A stretch of DNA of 64,000 bases. Source: Gillisia hiemivivida. Lineage in GTDB: Bacteria; Bacteroidota; Bacteroidia; Flavobacteriales; Flavobacteriaceae. The stretch is from NCBI RefSeq assembly GCF_007997295.1, contig NZ_VORY01000002.1, forward strand, positions 124,001-188,000, given 5' to 3'. Positions 17,096 through 25,505 of this stretch are shown here, piece by piece. The notes under the pieces are model-generated. The model did no database searches. It saw only the letters and a list, made by a program, of their open reading frames with translations, and was not told the origin of the DNA. Each line of letters starts with the position of its first letter. The stretch's first letter is position 1. Both the position numbers and the translations under genes were made by a program.

Positions 17096-17200
17096 ATGGC
17101 ACAATCACAAAATCCTCAAAAGGGACCAGCAAAACAAGATCAAAAAAAATCTGAACCAAAAAAACAGGATCAGAAGAAAACACAACAGCCTAAGCATTAA
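17096..17200 (+). CDS. 34-residue Lys/Gln-rich small protein
   Basis: An ATG frame reading MAQSQNPQKGPAKQDQKK and then a near repeat (EPKKQDQKKTQQPKH). It is very basic and disordered-looking, with an imperfect direct repeat of KQDQKK. A hairpin terminator follows 30 bases after the stop, and the upstream spacer contains TAAATTTC near 17051, close to a -7 element. Together these suggest an expressed small gene too short for normal annotation. Function unknown; nucleic-acid or membrane-surface binding is only a guess from charge. Confidence 0.6.
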   Translation: MAQSQNPQKGPAKQDQKKSEPKKQDQKKTQQPKH

Positions 17201-17229
17201 TTAGATGAAAGATTCTAATTAATTTTGGA

Positions 17230-17259
17230 AGCCACTTTAAGCAGGTGGCTTTTTGTTTT
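17230..17259 (+). terminator. Rho-independent terminator after the 34-residue ORF
   Basis: AGCCAC stem pairs with GTGGCT around a 9-nt loop, followed by TTTTTGTTTT. Confidence 0.75.
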
Positions 17260-17272
17260 GGGCATTATATTG

Positions 17273-17398
17273 AATCAAGAGCCTCAAGGCAAATCCTAGA
17301 GTTATGTCCTAATGGCTTGGGAGGAAAATACATTTCAAAATTCTAGTTATCCCGATTGTTATCAATACGGGAAATTAACCCTCAATGACGGCTCAAAC
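17273..17398. repeat. Dispersed intergenic repeat R2, copy 1
   Basis: Begins AATCAAGAGCCTC, has TTATGTCCTAATGG and GGGAGGAAAATAC in the middle, and ends GGGAAATTAACCCTCAATGA with a following ggctcaaact. It aligns along its length with 23725-23839 and, in shortened form, with 33595-33650 and 55960-56010. Confidence 0.75.
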
Positions 17399-17405
17399 TA
17401 TATTT

Positions 17406-19664
17406 CTATTCTTTTGCTAACTCAATTATTGAGACCCTTTTAATTATCTTTTCGCTTAAGGAATATAACCATTTTAATTGAGAGGTAATTAATTGAGCCT
17501 CTTGTAACTGCTCTGTATTACTAATATACTTTAATTTATTATTGCCATCTGTATCTTCAGAAGTGCTATTCAATGATTCAAAGCGATGATCAAAATAATG
17601 CTGTGCTTCAATTCTATTGGCAGAATCTAAAGTTTCAGCATATCCCTTTTCAGTAATAAGACCATTTGCAATATTTAAATTATGTGATATTCCTTCTATA
17701 TAATCATTAAAATAAGTGGAAGCCTTCGTAGTTGGATGGTTTTGAATATAGGTACCCATAGAGGCAAGAGAGGAAAGAAATGTATGATTTAAAACCACTA
17801 CTTCATAAAATTTATCCAAATGCATTTGTTTGGATTTTGGTTCTTGAGTCATCCTTTGGAAGGCAGTACTTAAATTTCCACTAGCTAAAAAAGCTCTCTT
17901 TCTAGACAATTTATAAGACGTGGGAACCGATCCTTTCTCTTGATAATACTTTTGTATAGAAAACAGATATTCTTTATTTGCTTTTAAACTTTCCCCAATA
18001 ACTGAATTAATGCTGAAATACTCCCAAGAAGGCCAAAGTATTGCATTTCCTATCGCCGCCAAACCAGCTCCTATTATAGTATCTATTATTCTATACTGAA
18101 TAACATTAAGTACATCTGGTTTTAAAAGTGCATAAATAAAAACCACACTTAATGTTATAAAGGTTGCAGAAGTCTTATAATTCCTTTGAACCATTGAAAA
18201 GGCTATTATCAAACTCAATATTCCCAAAACAGCATATACTTTAGTGTCCTGAATTAATAATACAATACCTGTTGCAATTGCCCCACCAATTAATGTCCCT
18301 AAAATACGCTGTTTAGATCGTTCTTTAGTAAGCCCGTAATTAGGACGCATTATAACTATAATTGTAAGCAGTATCCAATAGGCATTTTGTAAAGAAAAAT
18401 AGGCCCCAATAGTGAAACCAACCATTACAACAAGGGCAAGCCTTAATGAATGTTTGAAAATTGCTGACTTTAAACTAAAATTTTCACTCAGTATATTGAG
18501 GTCATATTCCTGATGGGATATAAAGCGTTGAGCATCTACACTTTTTACAAAGCTTAAATCCTTAAAATCCTTATTACTTAAGACACGTTCTACCTTAACG
18601 ATCTTTTCTACTTGTTTACATTGATAACCGTATAAATTTTTAAGCAAAATTGAGCTTTCTAAAGCTCCAATTTCTTCTGAAGCTGAAACCTCTTCTATAT
18701 GTTCTTTTATTTTATGAAGATATTCTTCAAGTAAATTAGTGTTATTTAATTTTTTGGATTGTAATAAGAAGTCCGAAATATGCTTCATTCTTGAAGCCAT
18801 TTCAAAAGTCAAAGTTTGAAATAATTGCCTTTTTTCTGGATGCTTAGAAAGGATCTCATCCATCTTTTCATAATCTACAGGATTAGCCATCGCTAATTCT
18901 AAAATATCTATAAGCTGAATAAAGATCAGTAAACGCTTACGTTCAAAATTTGAGCTTCCAGATGATTTTCGAGAAGTAATTAGGATCTCCCTCAATTTTT
19001 CATGATTCACATTCAGATCTGCTTGAAGCTCCAAGATTCTTTTTTGTAGTTCCTCTCTATTGGAATTAGAATCCCATAATTTTCCTCGAATTTCCAGATA
19101 TTTTGATGTAAGCTCTAAACCTTGCGATAGAAATTGTTCAGTTTCTGCCTTTGGATTAATCTTATGATAAAATACTGTTAAAAACAAATACCAAATTCCA
19201 CCTAAACCTATGAAAAGTGCTCGCTCATAAAATTCTAGCACATTGGAAATATTTGCAAAACTAAGTACAAGAGCAAATAATCCTGAAAAACTTATCAGCG
19301 AGGCTCTAAACCCATAGACCGCAAAATAAGAGAACGCGAACATGATCACGCCTAAAATTGGAATTGTAATCCAATCTAATGGATCTAAAAGCCCCCCAAT
19401 TAAACTAGCAATTACCGCAAACACTGCGGATAAGAGAATTCCGAAATTTCTATTTCGAAAACTTCCTGTAACATCACTTGGAGAACTTAATAAGGCTCCT
19501 AGAGCCAAGGCAAGACCAATTTCAAAATAACCCACATAAATACCAATGCCAATAGGAACAACAATTCCCAAAGCAAGAATTATAGCCTTGGTAAAGTCGG
19601 TGCTTTTTAAGAAAAGAATAGACTCCTTATAGGATTCTTTAAAATTAATCTTCAAATAATTCAA
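17406..19664 (-). CDS. FUSC-family inner-membrane protein (YccS/YhfK-like)
   Basis: A 752-residue protein with two hydrophobic blocks, each of about five or six helices (residues about 25-170 and 390-545), each followed by a long cytoplasmic helical region. This is the duplicated architecture of the fusaric-acid-resistance/aromatic acid exporter family. NAYWILLTIIVIMRPNYGLT and RSKQRILGTLIGG are the conserved FUSC motif. The substrate is unknown; family members export aromatic acids or are uncharacterised. The start is a TTG at 19664 (another TTG three codons in); a TACCTTTG -7 element 24 bases upstream supports a start here. Confidence 0.85.
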   Translation of the reverse strand: MNYLKINFKESYKESILFLKSTDFTKAIILALGIVVPIGIGIYVGYFEIGLALALGALLSSPSDVTGSFRNRNFGILLSAVFAVIASLIGGLLDPLDWITIPILGVIMFAFSYFAVYGFRASLISFSGLFALVLSFANISNVLEFYERALFIGLGGIWYLFLTVFYHKINPKAETEQFLSQGLELTSKYLEIRGKLWDSNSNREELQKRILELQADLNVNHEKLREILITSRKSSGSSNFERKRLLIFIQLIDILELAMANPVDYEKMDEILSKHPEKRQLFQTLTFEMASRMKHISDFLLQSKKLNNTNLLEEYLHKIKEHIEEVSASEEIGALESSILLKNLYGYQCKQVEKIVKVERVLSNKDFKDLSFVKSVDAQRFISHQEYDLNILSENFSLKSAIFKHSLRLALVVMVGFTIGAYFSLQNAYWILLTIIVIMRPNYGLTKERSKQRILGTLIGGAIATGIVLLIQDTKVYAVLGILSLIIAFSMVQRNYKTSATFITLSVVFIYALLKPDVLNVIQYRIIDTIIGAGLAAIGNAILWPSWEYFSINSVIGESLKANKEYLFSIQKYYQEKGSVPTSYKLSRKRAFLASGNLSTAFQRMTQEPKSKQMHLDKFYEVVVLNHTFLSSLASMGTYIQNHPTTKASTYFNDYIEGISHNLNIANGLITEKGYAETLDSANRIEAQHYFDHRFESLNSTSEDTDGNNKLKYISNTEQLQEAQLITSQLKWLYSLSEKIIKRVSIIELAKE

Positions 19665-20071
19665 ATTCTAGTTAAAATTTTGAAATACAAAGGTAACGGC
19701 AAAAGCTATGGAGAGCGTTAAACTTTTCTGAAAAAACTCCATTTTATAAATATGTAAACATTGTCGTCCGACAAAAGATATAAGATCTCTGCGCTGCTAG
19801 ATTCAAGACGCAAGACTTTATTCCAACTAATTGAAAATCAATATTTTAATCTGTATAGATTTTTCAAAAAGGAAAAATAATTCTGTATTCCAATAGCAAG
19901 CTCCTAAACATTGAAAACAGTCTTAATCCGCGTTACTTCTAGCCTCACCGAAATCCTGATTTTTTTTCCCAGACAATACTAATATGTAAACGAAGTTGAA
20001 ACTATTATTTGATAATTTTATAAGAACAATTGAAATTCATTTTAAATACTAATTGAAATTTTAAATTTTAC
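19665..20071. other. 407-base spacer, no gene seen
   Basis: Apart from the FUSC promoter at its left edge, the spacer holds a short palindrome TTGTCGTCCGACAA near 19762-19775 and a stretch reading AGATTCAAGACGCAAGACT, which looks like a fragment of dispersed repeat, but no second copy is in the window. No coding frame is credible. Confidence 0.4.
19688..19695 (-). promoter_or_regulatory. Putative -7 element for the FUSC gene
   Basis: TACCTTTG on the minus strand, exact TAnnTTTG match, 24 bases before the TTG start. Confidence 0.5.
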
Positions 20072-20476
20072 TCAATCCCAAATAGAATCTCCTGTCATTT
20101 TTTTCCATATTGTATCATCATCTAATCTTTTTATTTTGGATTTATTTATGATCTGAAAGACTAAGGTTCCTTCAGGCACTTCAAGATTATCCTCAAAAGT
20201 CACAATGATATTTTTCTTCTTAACAGTATATTCTCCACGCCAAATAATATCTGTAAGAGTTATTTCTGCTAAACCATTTTCCAAGAATTTTATTTCGGAG
20301 TGGCAGTTAATAAAAAAATCTGTTGTTTGTGCATCTAAACAATCCTGCTCAGTTTTAAAATAAAGATAAATAAATGTTTCATTTTCAACAGAAACCTTAT
20401 CCTTGGGAAGGTCATTTCTCTCGCAAAAACTTGCCATCAAAAAGAGCGAGGACAAAAATAGTAGCTTTATTTTCAT
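20072..20476 (-). CDS. Small secreted or lipid-anchored protein of unknown function
   Basis: A 134-residue protein with an N-terminal hydrophobic signal (MKIKLLFLSSLFLMASFC). Cys18 could be lipidated, but the residue before it is Phe, so the lipobox is non-canonical. The mature part is rich in charged beta-type segments (YLYFKTEQDCLDAQ, ITLTDIIWRGEYTVKKK) and contains two further cysteines that could form a disulfide. No family recognised. Stands alone with long spacers on both sides. Confidence 0.65.
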   Translation of the reverse strand: MKIKLLFLSSLFLMASFCERNDLPKDKVSVENETFIYLYFKTEQDCLDAQTTDFFINCHSEIKFLENGLAEITLTDIIWRGEYTVKKKNIIVTFEDNLEVPEGTLVFQIINKSKIKRLDDDTIWKKMTGDSIWD

Positions 20477-20599
20477 AATGTAACATTTAAATTAAGGCTT
20501 ATTTAAATTACTAAATATCAACGAATTATCCTCAAAATAAAACCAAATAAATTCAACTATTTTGAGATTAAAAAATCAGTGCTTATTCAATAAAATGAT

Positions 20600-20640
20600 C
20601 AAACAAAAAAATGCTGTGAGAACTATTAATCGCACAGCAT
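20600..20640 (-). terminator. Rho-independent terminator for the first SDR gene
   Basis: ATGCTGTG and CACAGCAT form an 8-bp stem with a 14-nt loop; on the minus strand the stem is followed by a T-rich run (complement of AAACAAAAAA). Confidence 0.65.
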
Positions 20641-20666
20641 CTTTAATTTTTGAATTTAAGTATTTG

Positions 20667-21419
20667 TTACTCTTTTTGCTCGGTTGGCATAATATAAACA
20701 TCATTTATATTAGCTCTATCAGGCTGAGACAACGCATAATAAATAGCCTCTGCAATATCCTCCGCTTCTAAAGTAGTAAGATCCTTAACCATTGGCATAA
20801 GCTCTTTTTTGATTTCTTCATCGGTAATTGTTTCTGTAAGTTCTGTTGAAACAAATCCTGGTTCTATGGAAGTCACCTTAATTCCATAAGTTGGAGCTAA
20901 TTCTTGACGTAATCCTTCAGAAAACATTTTTACTGCAGATTTGGTTGCGCAATAAACCGCACCTCCTGGGTAATATTTTCTAGCTGCACTTGAGGAAATA
21001 TTAATAATATGTCCACTTTTTTGTTCCATCATGCTTGGCAATACAGCTGCTACACCATTTAGAACACCTTTAATGTTTACATCGATCATCTTATCCCATT
21101 CATCTGTATGTAAATTTTTTATATACGATAATGGCATTAAGCCTGCATTATTAATAATCACATCTATGCTTTTAAATTCTTTCAAAGTGCCTTCAATTAT
21201 CTTTTTATAATCTTGCTTTTTTGTGACATCAGCCGTTATTACTAATGCTTTTCCATGATCCTTCTTAGCTTCTATTTTCTTTTTTAGTTCTTTTAATTTG
21301 TCTTCCCTACGCGCTGTTAATACTACATTTGCTCCTTCTTTAGAAAGTTTCAACGCCGTTGCTTCCCCTATTCCGCTTGAGGCTCCCGTAATAATAATTG
21401 TTTTTCCTTTAATACTCAT
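20667..21419 (-). CDS. Short-chain dehydrogenase/reductase
   Basis: A 250-residue classical SDR. TGASSGIGEA near residue 11 binds the dinucleotide, NNAGLM is the structural motif, and Ser in ISSSAA with YCATK form the catalytic Ser-Tyr-Lys set. An Arg after the first strand (TARREDK) suggests preference for NADP(H). The substrate cannot be inferred. A second, distinct SDR lies 0.9 kb to the right in the same orientation, but the long repeat-rich spacer and separate terminators argue against an operon. Confidence 0.88.
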   Translation of the reverse strand: MSIKGKTIIITGASSGIGEATALKLSKEGANVVLTARREDKLKELKKKIEAKKDHGKALVITADVTKKQDYKKIIEGTLKEFKSIDVIINNAGLMPLSYIKNLHTDEWDKMIDVNIKGVLNGVAAVLPSMMEQKSGHIINISSSAARKYYPGGAVYCATKSAVKMFSEGLRQELAPTYGIKVTSIEPGFVSTELTETITDEEIKKELMPMVKDLTTLEAEDIAEAIYYALSQPDRANINDVYIMPTEQKE

Positions 21420-21560
21420 AATTATTTTTTTTTATTCAATAAGTTACAAAAAGGGAGGAGCTAATAAGTAATCCATTTGAAGGTTTAGCTTATCTTTAAC
21501 TATATGATCTAAAGCTTAAAAAAAAGTATTTGTCCGTAAAGTATCCTAAACTGACAAAAG

Positions 21561-21708
21561 ACGTCATTCTTTCTCGATACTTCGGGAGTTTCAGAATCTC
21601 ATAATACTGTATATAAATATAATCAACAGAAACCCTGAAATAAATTACCATTGACGTATTTTGAAAATTACTCCGAATAAGAGACCCTGAAACAAGTTCA
21701 GGGTGACG
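21561..21708. repeat. Dispersed intergenic repeat R1, copy 2 (long form)
   Basis: Starts ACGTCATTCTTTCTCGATAC, has TTCGGGAGTTTCAGAATCTC, and ends with GAGACCCTGAAACAAGTTCA and GGGTGACG. It matches copy 1 (6726-6808) at both ends; the centre carries about 65 extra bases, including a partial internal copy (AAACCCTGAAATAAATTACC). Confidence 0.75.
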
Positions 21709-21831
21709 ATACTGATTTTCACTTCCGCCATGCTGAGACCCGTGATAAAAAAGTTTATCTAGCGTAGGTTTTTGACGTATTATGGTTTTTAGTAGATTTA
21801 TGTTCTTAAGAACTTCTTTTTTGCAAGTGTA

Positions 21832-21978
21832 GTACTTCCACGGCGTAAAATTTTCGAAGCCTTGGAGAAAATTTAGCCGTGGAAGTACGGTTCCAATTAT
21901 GCGTTAGCGTATTTGGAAACACCTACAAAAAAGTGTCCTTTTTTTGGTTCGTTTTTTTGGACAAACAAAAAAATGAAC
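21832..21978. ncRNA. Candidate structured element: consecutive stem-loops
   Basis: Hairpin 1 (21832-21888) has a perfect 13-bp stem GTACTTCCACGGC/GCCGTGGAAGTAC extended by TAAAATTTTC/GAAAATTT. Hairpin 2 is imperfect (GGTTCCAATTATGCG with CGTATTTGGAAAC). Hairpin 3 is small (ACAC...GTGT). Hairpin 4 (21947-21978) pairs GTTCGTTTTTTTG with CAAAAAAATGAAC. Density of stems is far above the surrounding spacer. It could be a dispersed element, a ncRNA or a stack of terminators; neither strand nor transcription is known. Confidence 0.35.
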
Positions 21979-22242
21979 AATCTTAAAAATTAAACAAATC
22001 TTTATTTAATTCCCAAAATCTTTCGAGAGGGAGTGCATTCCATATTCTTGGAATTACGTCAATAGTAACTCGTTTAAGCATTTGCCAAGGCTTCAAGATT
22101 TTTTAACGCAAAACAAAACTTATACTGCGGAAAAAGATTTCAAAGCGCTGCTTTGGAACGTCAATATCGCCGTTTTTCAAAGTTTTTGAATAGGGTCTCA
22201 GGGTGACGAGATACTTTTAGGACAATAAACGGATATACAATA

Positions 22243-22277
22243 AAAAAATACCTGCTAAATAAATTCGGCAGGTATTC
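22243..22277 (-). terminator. Rho-independent terminator for the second SDR gene
   Basis: AATACCTGC/GCAGGTATT 9-bp stem with a 12-nt loop; the A7 run to its left gives the U tract on the minus strand. Confidence 0.75.
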
Positions 22278-22330
22278 TTTAAATTTTCTATTTGTGAATT
22301 GTTTTTATCCCAATTCAGAATATTTTAAAA

Positions 22331-23050
22331 CTAAGATTTTGGGGGCATCGATGGGCGTACTTCAATTTTACTAGGTAAACTTCTAGGATTCATTTTTAAT
22401 AAATCTACAACCAGCTCTCCAATATCCTCTTTTTGAATTTTCCACGCATCTTCTTTACTTGGCTCATGATCATTAAAATGAGTTGCTACAGATCCCGGCA
22501 TTATGGTACTAACTTTAATTCCGTGTTTTCTTAGATCTAACATGGCGGCTTGAGTAAATCCTGTTACCCCAAATTTACTTGCATTATACGCAGTTCCTCC
22601 AGCGAAGAAATTTGTGCCTGCCAGACTTGAAATGGTAATAATATATCCTTCAGATTTTTTTAAACCTTCTATACTAGACTTTATGCTATAAAACACACCT
22701 GTTAAGTTGGTATCTATGGTTGCTTGCCAATCTTCTATACTCAACTCCTCTATGGGAGCAAAATGACCTACACCTGCATTTGCTACCAACACATCAAGTT
22801 GGCCCCAAGTATCAATCACTTTCTTAACTGCCTTTTCTTGACTTTTGTATTCTCTAACATCTGCTTCTAAAGCTAAGACCTCTCCACTTCCTGTTTTTTT
22901 CAACTCTGTAGCCGCCTTCTCTGCGGAATCCAATTTTCTACTCGTAATAGCTACCCTCATTCCAAGTTTTAATAAAGCTTCTGCTACTCCAAAACCTATT
23001 CCTTTACTTCCTCCTGTTATTAATGCTACTTTCTGTTTATCATTTTCCAT
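22331..23050 (-). CDS. Short-chain dehydrogenase/reductase (FabG-like)
   Basis: A 239-residue classical SDR with TGGSKGIGFG cofactor loop, NAGVGHF, Ser in ISSLAG and YNASK catalytic pair. An Arg-Lys pair after the second strand (TSRKLD) suggests NADP(H). The similarity is to 3-oxoacyl-ACP reductase-type proteins, but no fatty-acid genes are nearby, so the substrate is open. Monocistronic, with its own terminator at 22243-22277. Confidence 0.88.
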   Translation of the reverse strand: MENDKQKVALITGGSKGIGFGVAEALLKLGMRVAITSRKLDSAEKAATELKKTGSGEVLALEADVREYKSQEKAVKKVIDTWGQLDVLVANAGVGHFAPIEELSIEDWQATIDTNLTGVFYSIKSSIEGLKKSEGYIITISSLAGTNFFAGGTAYNASKFGVTGFTQAAMLDLRKHGIKVSTIMPGSVATHFNDHEPSKEDAWKIQKEDIGELVVDLLKMNPRSLPSKIEVRPSMPPKS

Positions 23051-23237
23051 TTTCAGTGTTTTTTAGAATAAGTTTAAAACTACTAAACATAGATTGCTAC
23101 TAAAAATATCATAGACTAAATAATTGTTAATTATTAATAGAAATAAAGCGAGCTATCTATGAATGAACACTTTAAATAACCTCGTAAAATCTTTTATAAA
23201 TATTAGCCAAAATGGTTTCAAAAAAACTTTAAAGCAG

Positions 23238-23245
23238 TAACTTTG
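23238..23245 (+). promoter_or_regulatory. Putative -7 element for the 133-residue protein gene
   Basis: TAACTTTG, exact consensus, with a TTT 19 bases upstream in the -33 position. It lies 51 bases before the TTG start at 23296. Confidence 0.5.
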
Positions 23246-23295
23246 CGATCAACCCAAAAAAGCCTTTAGAATAAGCTGATATAGGGTCTTAGAAT

Positions 23296-23697
23296 TTGAC
23301 AATAACACAAAATTTATATAAGTTGAAAAATCCAAAAGCTCAAAAACTAATAGATAAAATTCAACGCGATTTAATGCGTAACGGATTAGTTATTAATACA
23401 CTTGTAGAGGATCTAAAACAATTAAGACCTTTTGCCATTGAAGAAGAAAACCCTCTTTTAGCAAAAGTGATCCGTTTAGCCTTTGAACATCTTGAAGCTA
23501 CAAATTCTTTTGAAATTCCTATTCCTGATGATGAACCATTAGAGGAGAATGAAGATCAGGCTACAGCTATTGAATCTTCCCCACAAGAAAGTTTAGATTA
23601 TCTTTTATCCTTGATGCATGACACTTCAATAAAAAATAATGTGAGCGATCTACGTGAATACAGTAGTGCCTTAGCTGAATTTGCTGAAGATAATTAA
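23296..23697 (+). CDS. Conserved-looking soluble protein of unknown function
   Basis: A 133-residue acidic, helical protein without signal or membrane segment. LYKLKNPKAQKLIDKIQRDL at the N-terminus is basic and helical; the centre is acidic (PIPDDEPLEENEDQ) and the end is helical. The start is a TTG at 23296; the next in-frame ATG would remove 26 residues of good coding sequence. No family recognised. A copy of repeat R2 follows, and a strong promoter element precedes it. Confidence 0.7.
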   Translation: MTITQNLYKLKNPKAQKLIDKIQRDLMRNGLVINTLVEDLKQLRPFAIEEENPLLAKVIRLAFEHLEATNSFEIPIPDDEPLEENEDQATAIESSPQESLDYLLSLMHDTSIKNNVSDLREYSSALAEFAEDN

Positions 23698-23724
23698 TTG
23701 AATTTGAGTGCTATTATAAAAGTA

Positions 23725-23839
23725 AATCAAGAGCCTCAGTGCAAGCCGACGAGGTATGTCCCGATGGTTCGGGAGGAAAATACTTCTAAAAATTCGAGGC
23801 AAGCCTCGGGGAATTAAACCCTCAATGAGGGATTAAACT
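23725..23839. repeat. Dispersed intergenic repeat R2, copy 2 (full length)
   Basis: AATCAAGAGCCTCAGTGCAAG, GGTATGTCCCGATGGTTCGG, GAGGAAAATACTTC, then GAGGCAAGCCTCGGGGAATT and AACCCTCAATGAGGGATTAA. Contains an internal hairpin GAGGC-AA-GCCTC and a second AACCCTCA-AT-GAGGGATT. Best preserved copy in the window. Confidence 0.8.
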
Positions 23840-23883
23840 GTTTTTATAATAGCATTTTAATATCCTAATTAAATTAACAATGA

Positions 23884-24501
23884 ATGAAAAAGGAAGCGAA
23901 ATCTAAAAAGAAATCGCGAGCGCGTTTACTTCATCAGTATTATAGTTATACCGGTTTTTATAGGTTTGTAGCCAAAAGTGTAAAAAAGGCCATTATCCCA
24001 ATACTCCTTTTTATCGCAGCTATTTTTGCCGTGGATTATTTTGTCCTTGATCTTGATAAATTACTAGTTACAGTTACAGAAACATATTCTCCAATTGGTA
24101 TTCTTGGCGTATTCTTTGCTTCAGAATCTTTACTTGGAATTATCCCTCCAGAGTTATTTATTGCTTGGGCAGGAAAGTCTGAATTCCCTATTTTCTATTT
24201 ATCTTTATTGGCAGCGGCATCATATATGGGTGGGATTGTTTCTTATTTTATTGGTGTTGGAATCACTAAAATTCCAGTGGTACATAAACAGATCAAAACC
24301 AATATGGCAAAACACATTAAAAACACCCGGAAATGGGGTGGTTTTTTAATAATTGTTGGAGCCTTACTTCCTATACCTTTCGCAATGACAAGTATTGCTG
24401 CAGGAATTATCCGATTCCCTTTTTTGAGCTTTCTTATGTACGGTTTATTAAGATTTGTAAGATTCTATGCATATGCTTTAGTGATCTTCGAAATGGTTTA
24501 A
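23884..24501 (+). CDS. VTT-domain (DedA/YqaA-like) membrane protein
   Basis: A 205-residue membrane protein with a basic N-terminus and five or so hydrophobic segments. The re-entrant-type motif FASESLLGIIPPELFIAWAG and the later GALLPIPFAMTSIAAGIIR are characteristic of VTT/SNARE-associated proteins, in which acidic and prolyl residues line the membrane core. Family members flip or transport phospholipids or other lipids; the substrate here is unknown. Followed by two DUF1206 membrane proteins on the same strand. Confidence 0.78.
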   Translation: MKKEAKSKKKSRARLLHQYYSYTGFYRFVAKSVKKAIIPILLFIAAIFAVDYFVLDLDKLLVTVTETYSPIGILGVFFASESLLGIIPPELFIAWAGKSEFPIFYLSLLAAASYMGGIVSYFIGVGITKIPVVHKQIKTNMAKHIKNTRKWGGFLIIVGALLPIPFAMTSIAAGIIRFPFLSFLMYGLLRFVRFYAYALVIFEMV

Positions 24502-24589
24502 AATTTATGTGTTCGTAATTTGATTTCTTCTTAAATTAATCTGAATTTCCTTTTCTCGAAATTATGATCTTTAATTCATTTTAAATTTG

Positions 24590-25357
24590 ATGAGTGCTTT
24601 AAAAAATATTGCTAGAACTGGGTACATTGCTAAAGGGCTAATCTATTTAATAACAGGTATTCTCACTTTTATGGCTGCTATAAAATTAGGCGGACAAAAA
24701 GCAGGGAAAGAAGAAGCTTTGGGTTTTATTAAAAAACAGGAATTAGGTAGTACTTTATTAATCTTATTGTCATTTGGCCTTATCTGCTATGCTATTTGGA
24801 GATTTGCACAAGCCTTTTTAGACCCTCAAAAAAGGCATGGTAAAAGTAAGAATAAAGGTCAACGTTTCGCTTTATTTATAAGTGGAATCACCTATGTAAG
24901 TTTAGCTGGACTTTCGGTTTTAATAGCGGGTGGATCTACAGAAAATTCTGAGATGAAGCATTCCAGTATATTAACTACAGAAGCTGGCTTATGGGTTTTG
25001 GCTGGGGTCGGCTTAATATTCGTTGGGAGAGGAGTCTATCAGATCACTAGATTATTCAAGACAAATTTCAATAGAAAATTCGACCTGGAATCTATGACAG
25101 ACGAGAAGAAAAGAAAAATTATAAAGAACTCTGCCTACATGGGAATGTCTGCAAGGGCAGTGATTTTTTTAATTATTGGTTATTTTGCCTTAAAAGGTGC
25201 TATTACTGCCAATCTTAATGAAATTAAAAACACCTCAGATGTATTCTCTTTTATCGAAACCTCCTTTTGGGGGTCTTTTCTATTAGGAGTAGTAGCCCTT
25301 GGTTTTATTTGCTATGCAATTTATATGTTTCTTTCTGCTAAATATCGCAGCTTCTAG
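24590..25357 (+). CDS. DUF1206 membrane protein, paralogue 1
   Basis: A 255-residue protein with six hydrophobic segments in three similar units. Each unit begins near a basic-aromatic helix followed by a Gly-rich helix (ARTGYIAKGLIYLITGILTF; SGITYVSLAGLSVLIAGG; MGMSARAVIFLIIGYFALKG), the threefold DUF1206 pattern. Function unknown. I start at the ATG at 24590; the TTG one codon upstream is in frame but unneeded. The next gene is a paralogue, and a 148-base spacer with a possible -7 element (TATATTTA) separates them. Confidence 0.8.
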   Translation: MSALKNIARTGYIAKGLIYLITGILTFMAAIKLGGQKAGKEEALGFIKKQELGSTLLILLSFGLICYAIWRFAQAFLDPQKRHGKSKNKGQRFALFISGITYVSLAGLSVLIAGGSTENSEMKHSSILTTEAGLWVLAGVGLIFVGRGVYQITRLFKTNFNRKFDLESMTDEKKRKIIKNSAYMGMSARAVIFLIIGYFALKGAITANLNEIKNTSDVFSFIETSFWGSFLLGVVALGFICYAIYMFLSAKYRSF

Positions 25358-25505
25358 GATTTGAAATACTCTAGCACCTTATAATTAATTCCTAAGGATA
25401 GAACCTATAGTCTACCACACAATTTCTTTAAAATCATAATTATATTATAAAGGTCCTCGAGCATTCTATATTTTCTGATATATTTAAGCACCAACTAAAA
25501 ATATC

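Larger units (their letters stand above)
21420..22330. other. 911-base repeat-rich, gene-free spacer between two SDR genes
   Basis: From left to right: a gapped R1 repeat (21561-21708), a multi-hairpin stretch (21832-21978), a bare A/T-rich segment containing AAAGCGCTGCTTT near 22152, an R1 fragment (GGGTCTCAGGGTGACGAG, 22193-22210), and the terminator of the right-hand SDR. No coding frame is credible. Confidence 0.6.

Noticed and set aside
20562-20771. 69-codon plus-strand ORF near the first SDR gene
   Set aside because: It overlaps the terminator hairpin and the 3' end of the SDR on the other strand; no protein features.
21832-21978. Integron attC-like site
   Set aside because: GCGTTAGC is suggestive but there is no GTTRRRY core pair, no cassette and no integrase.
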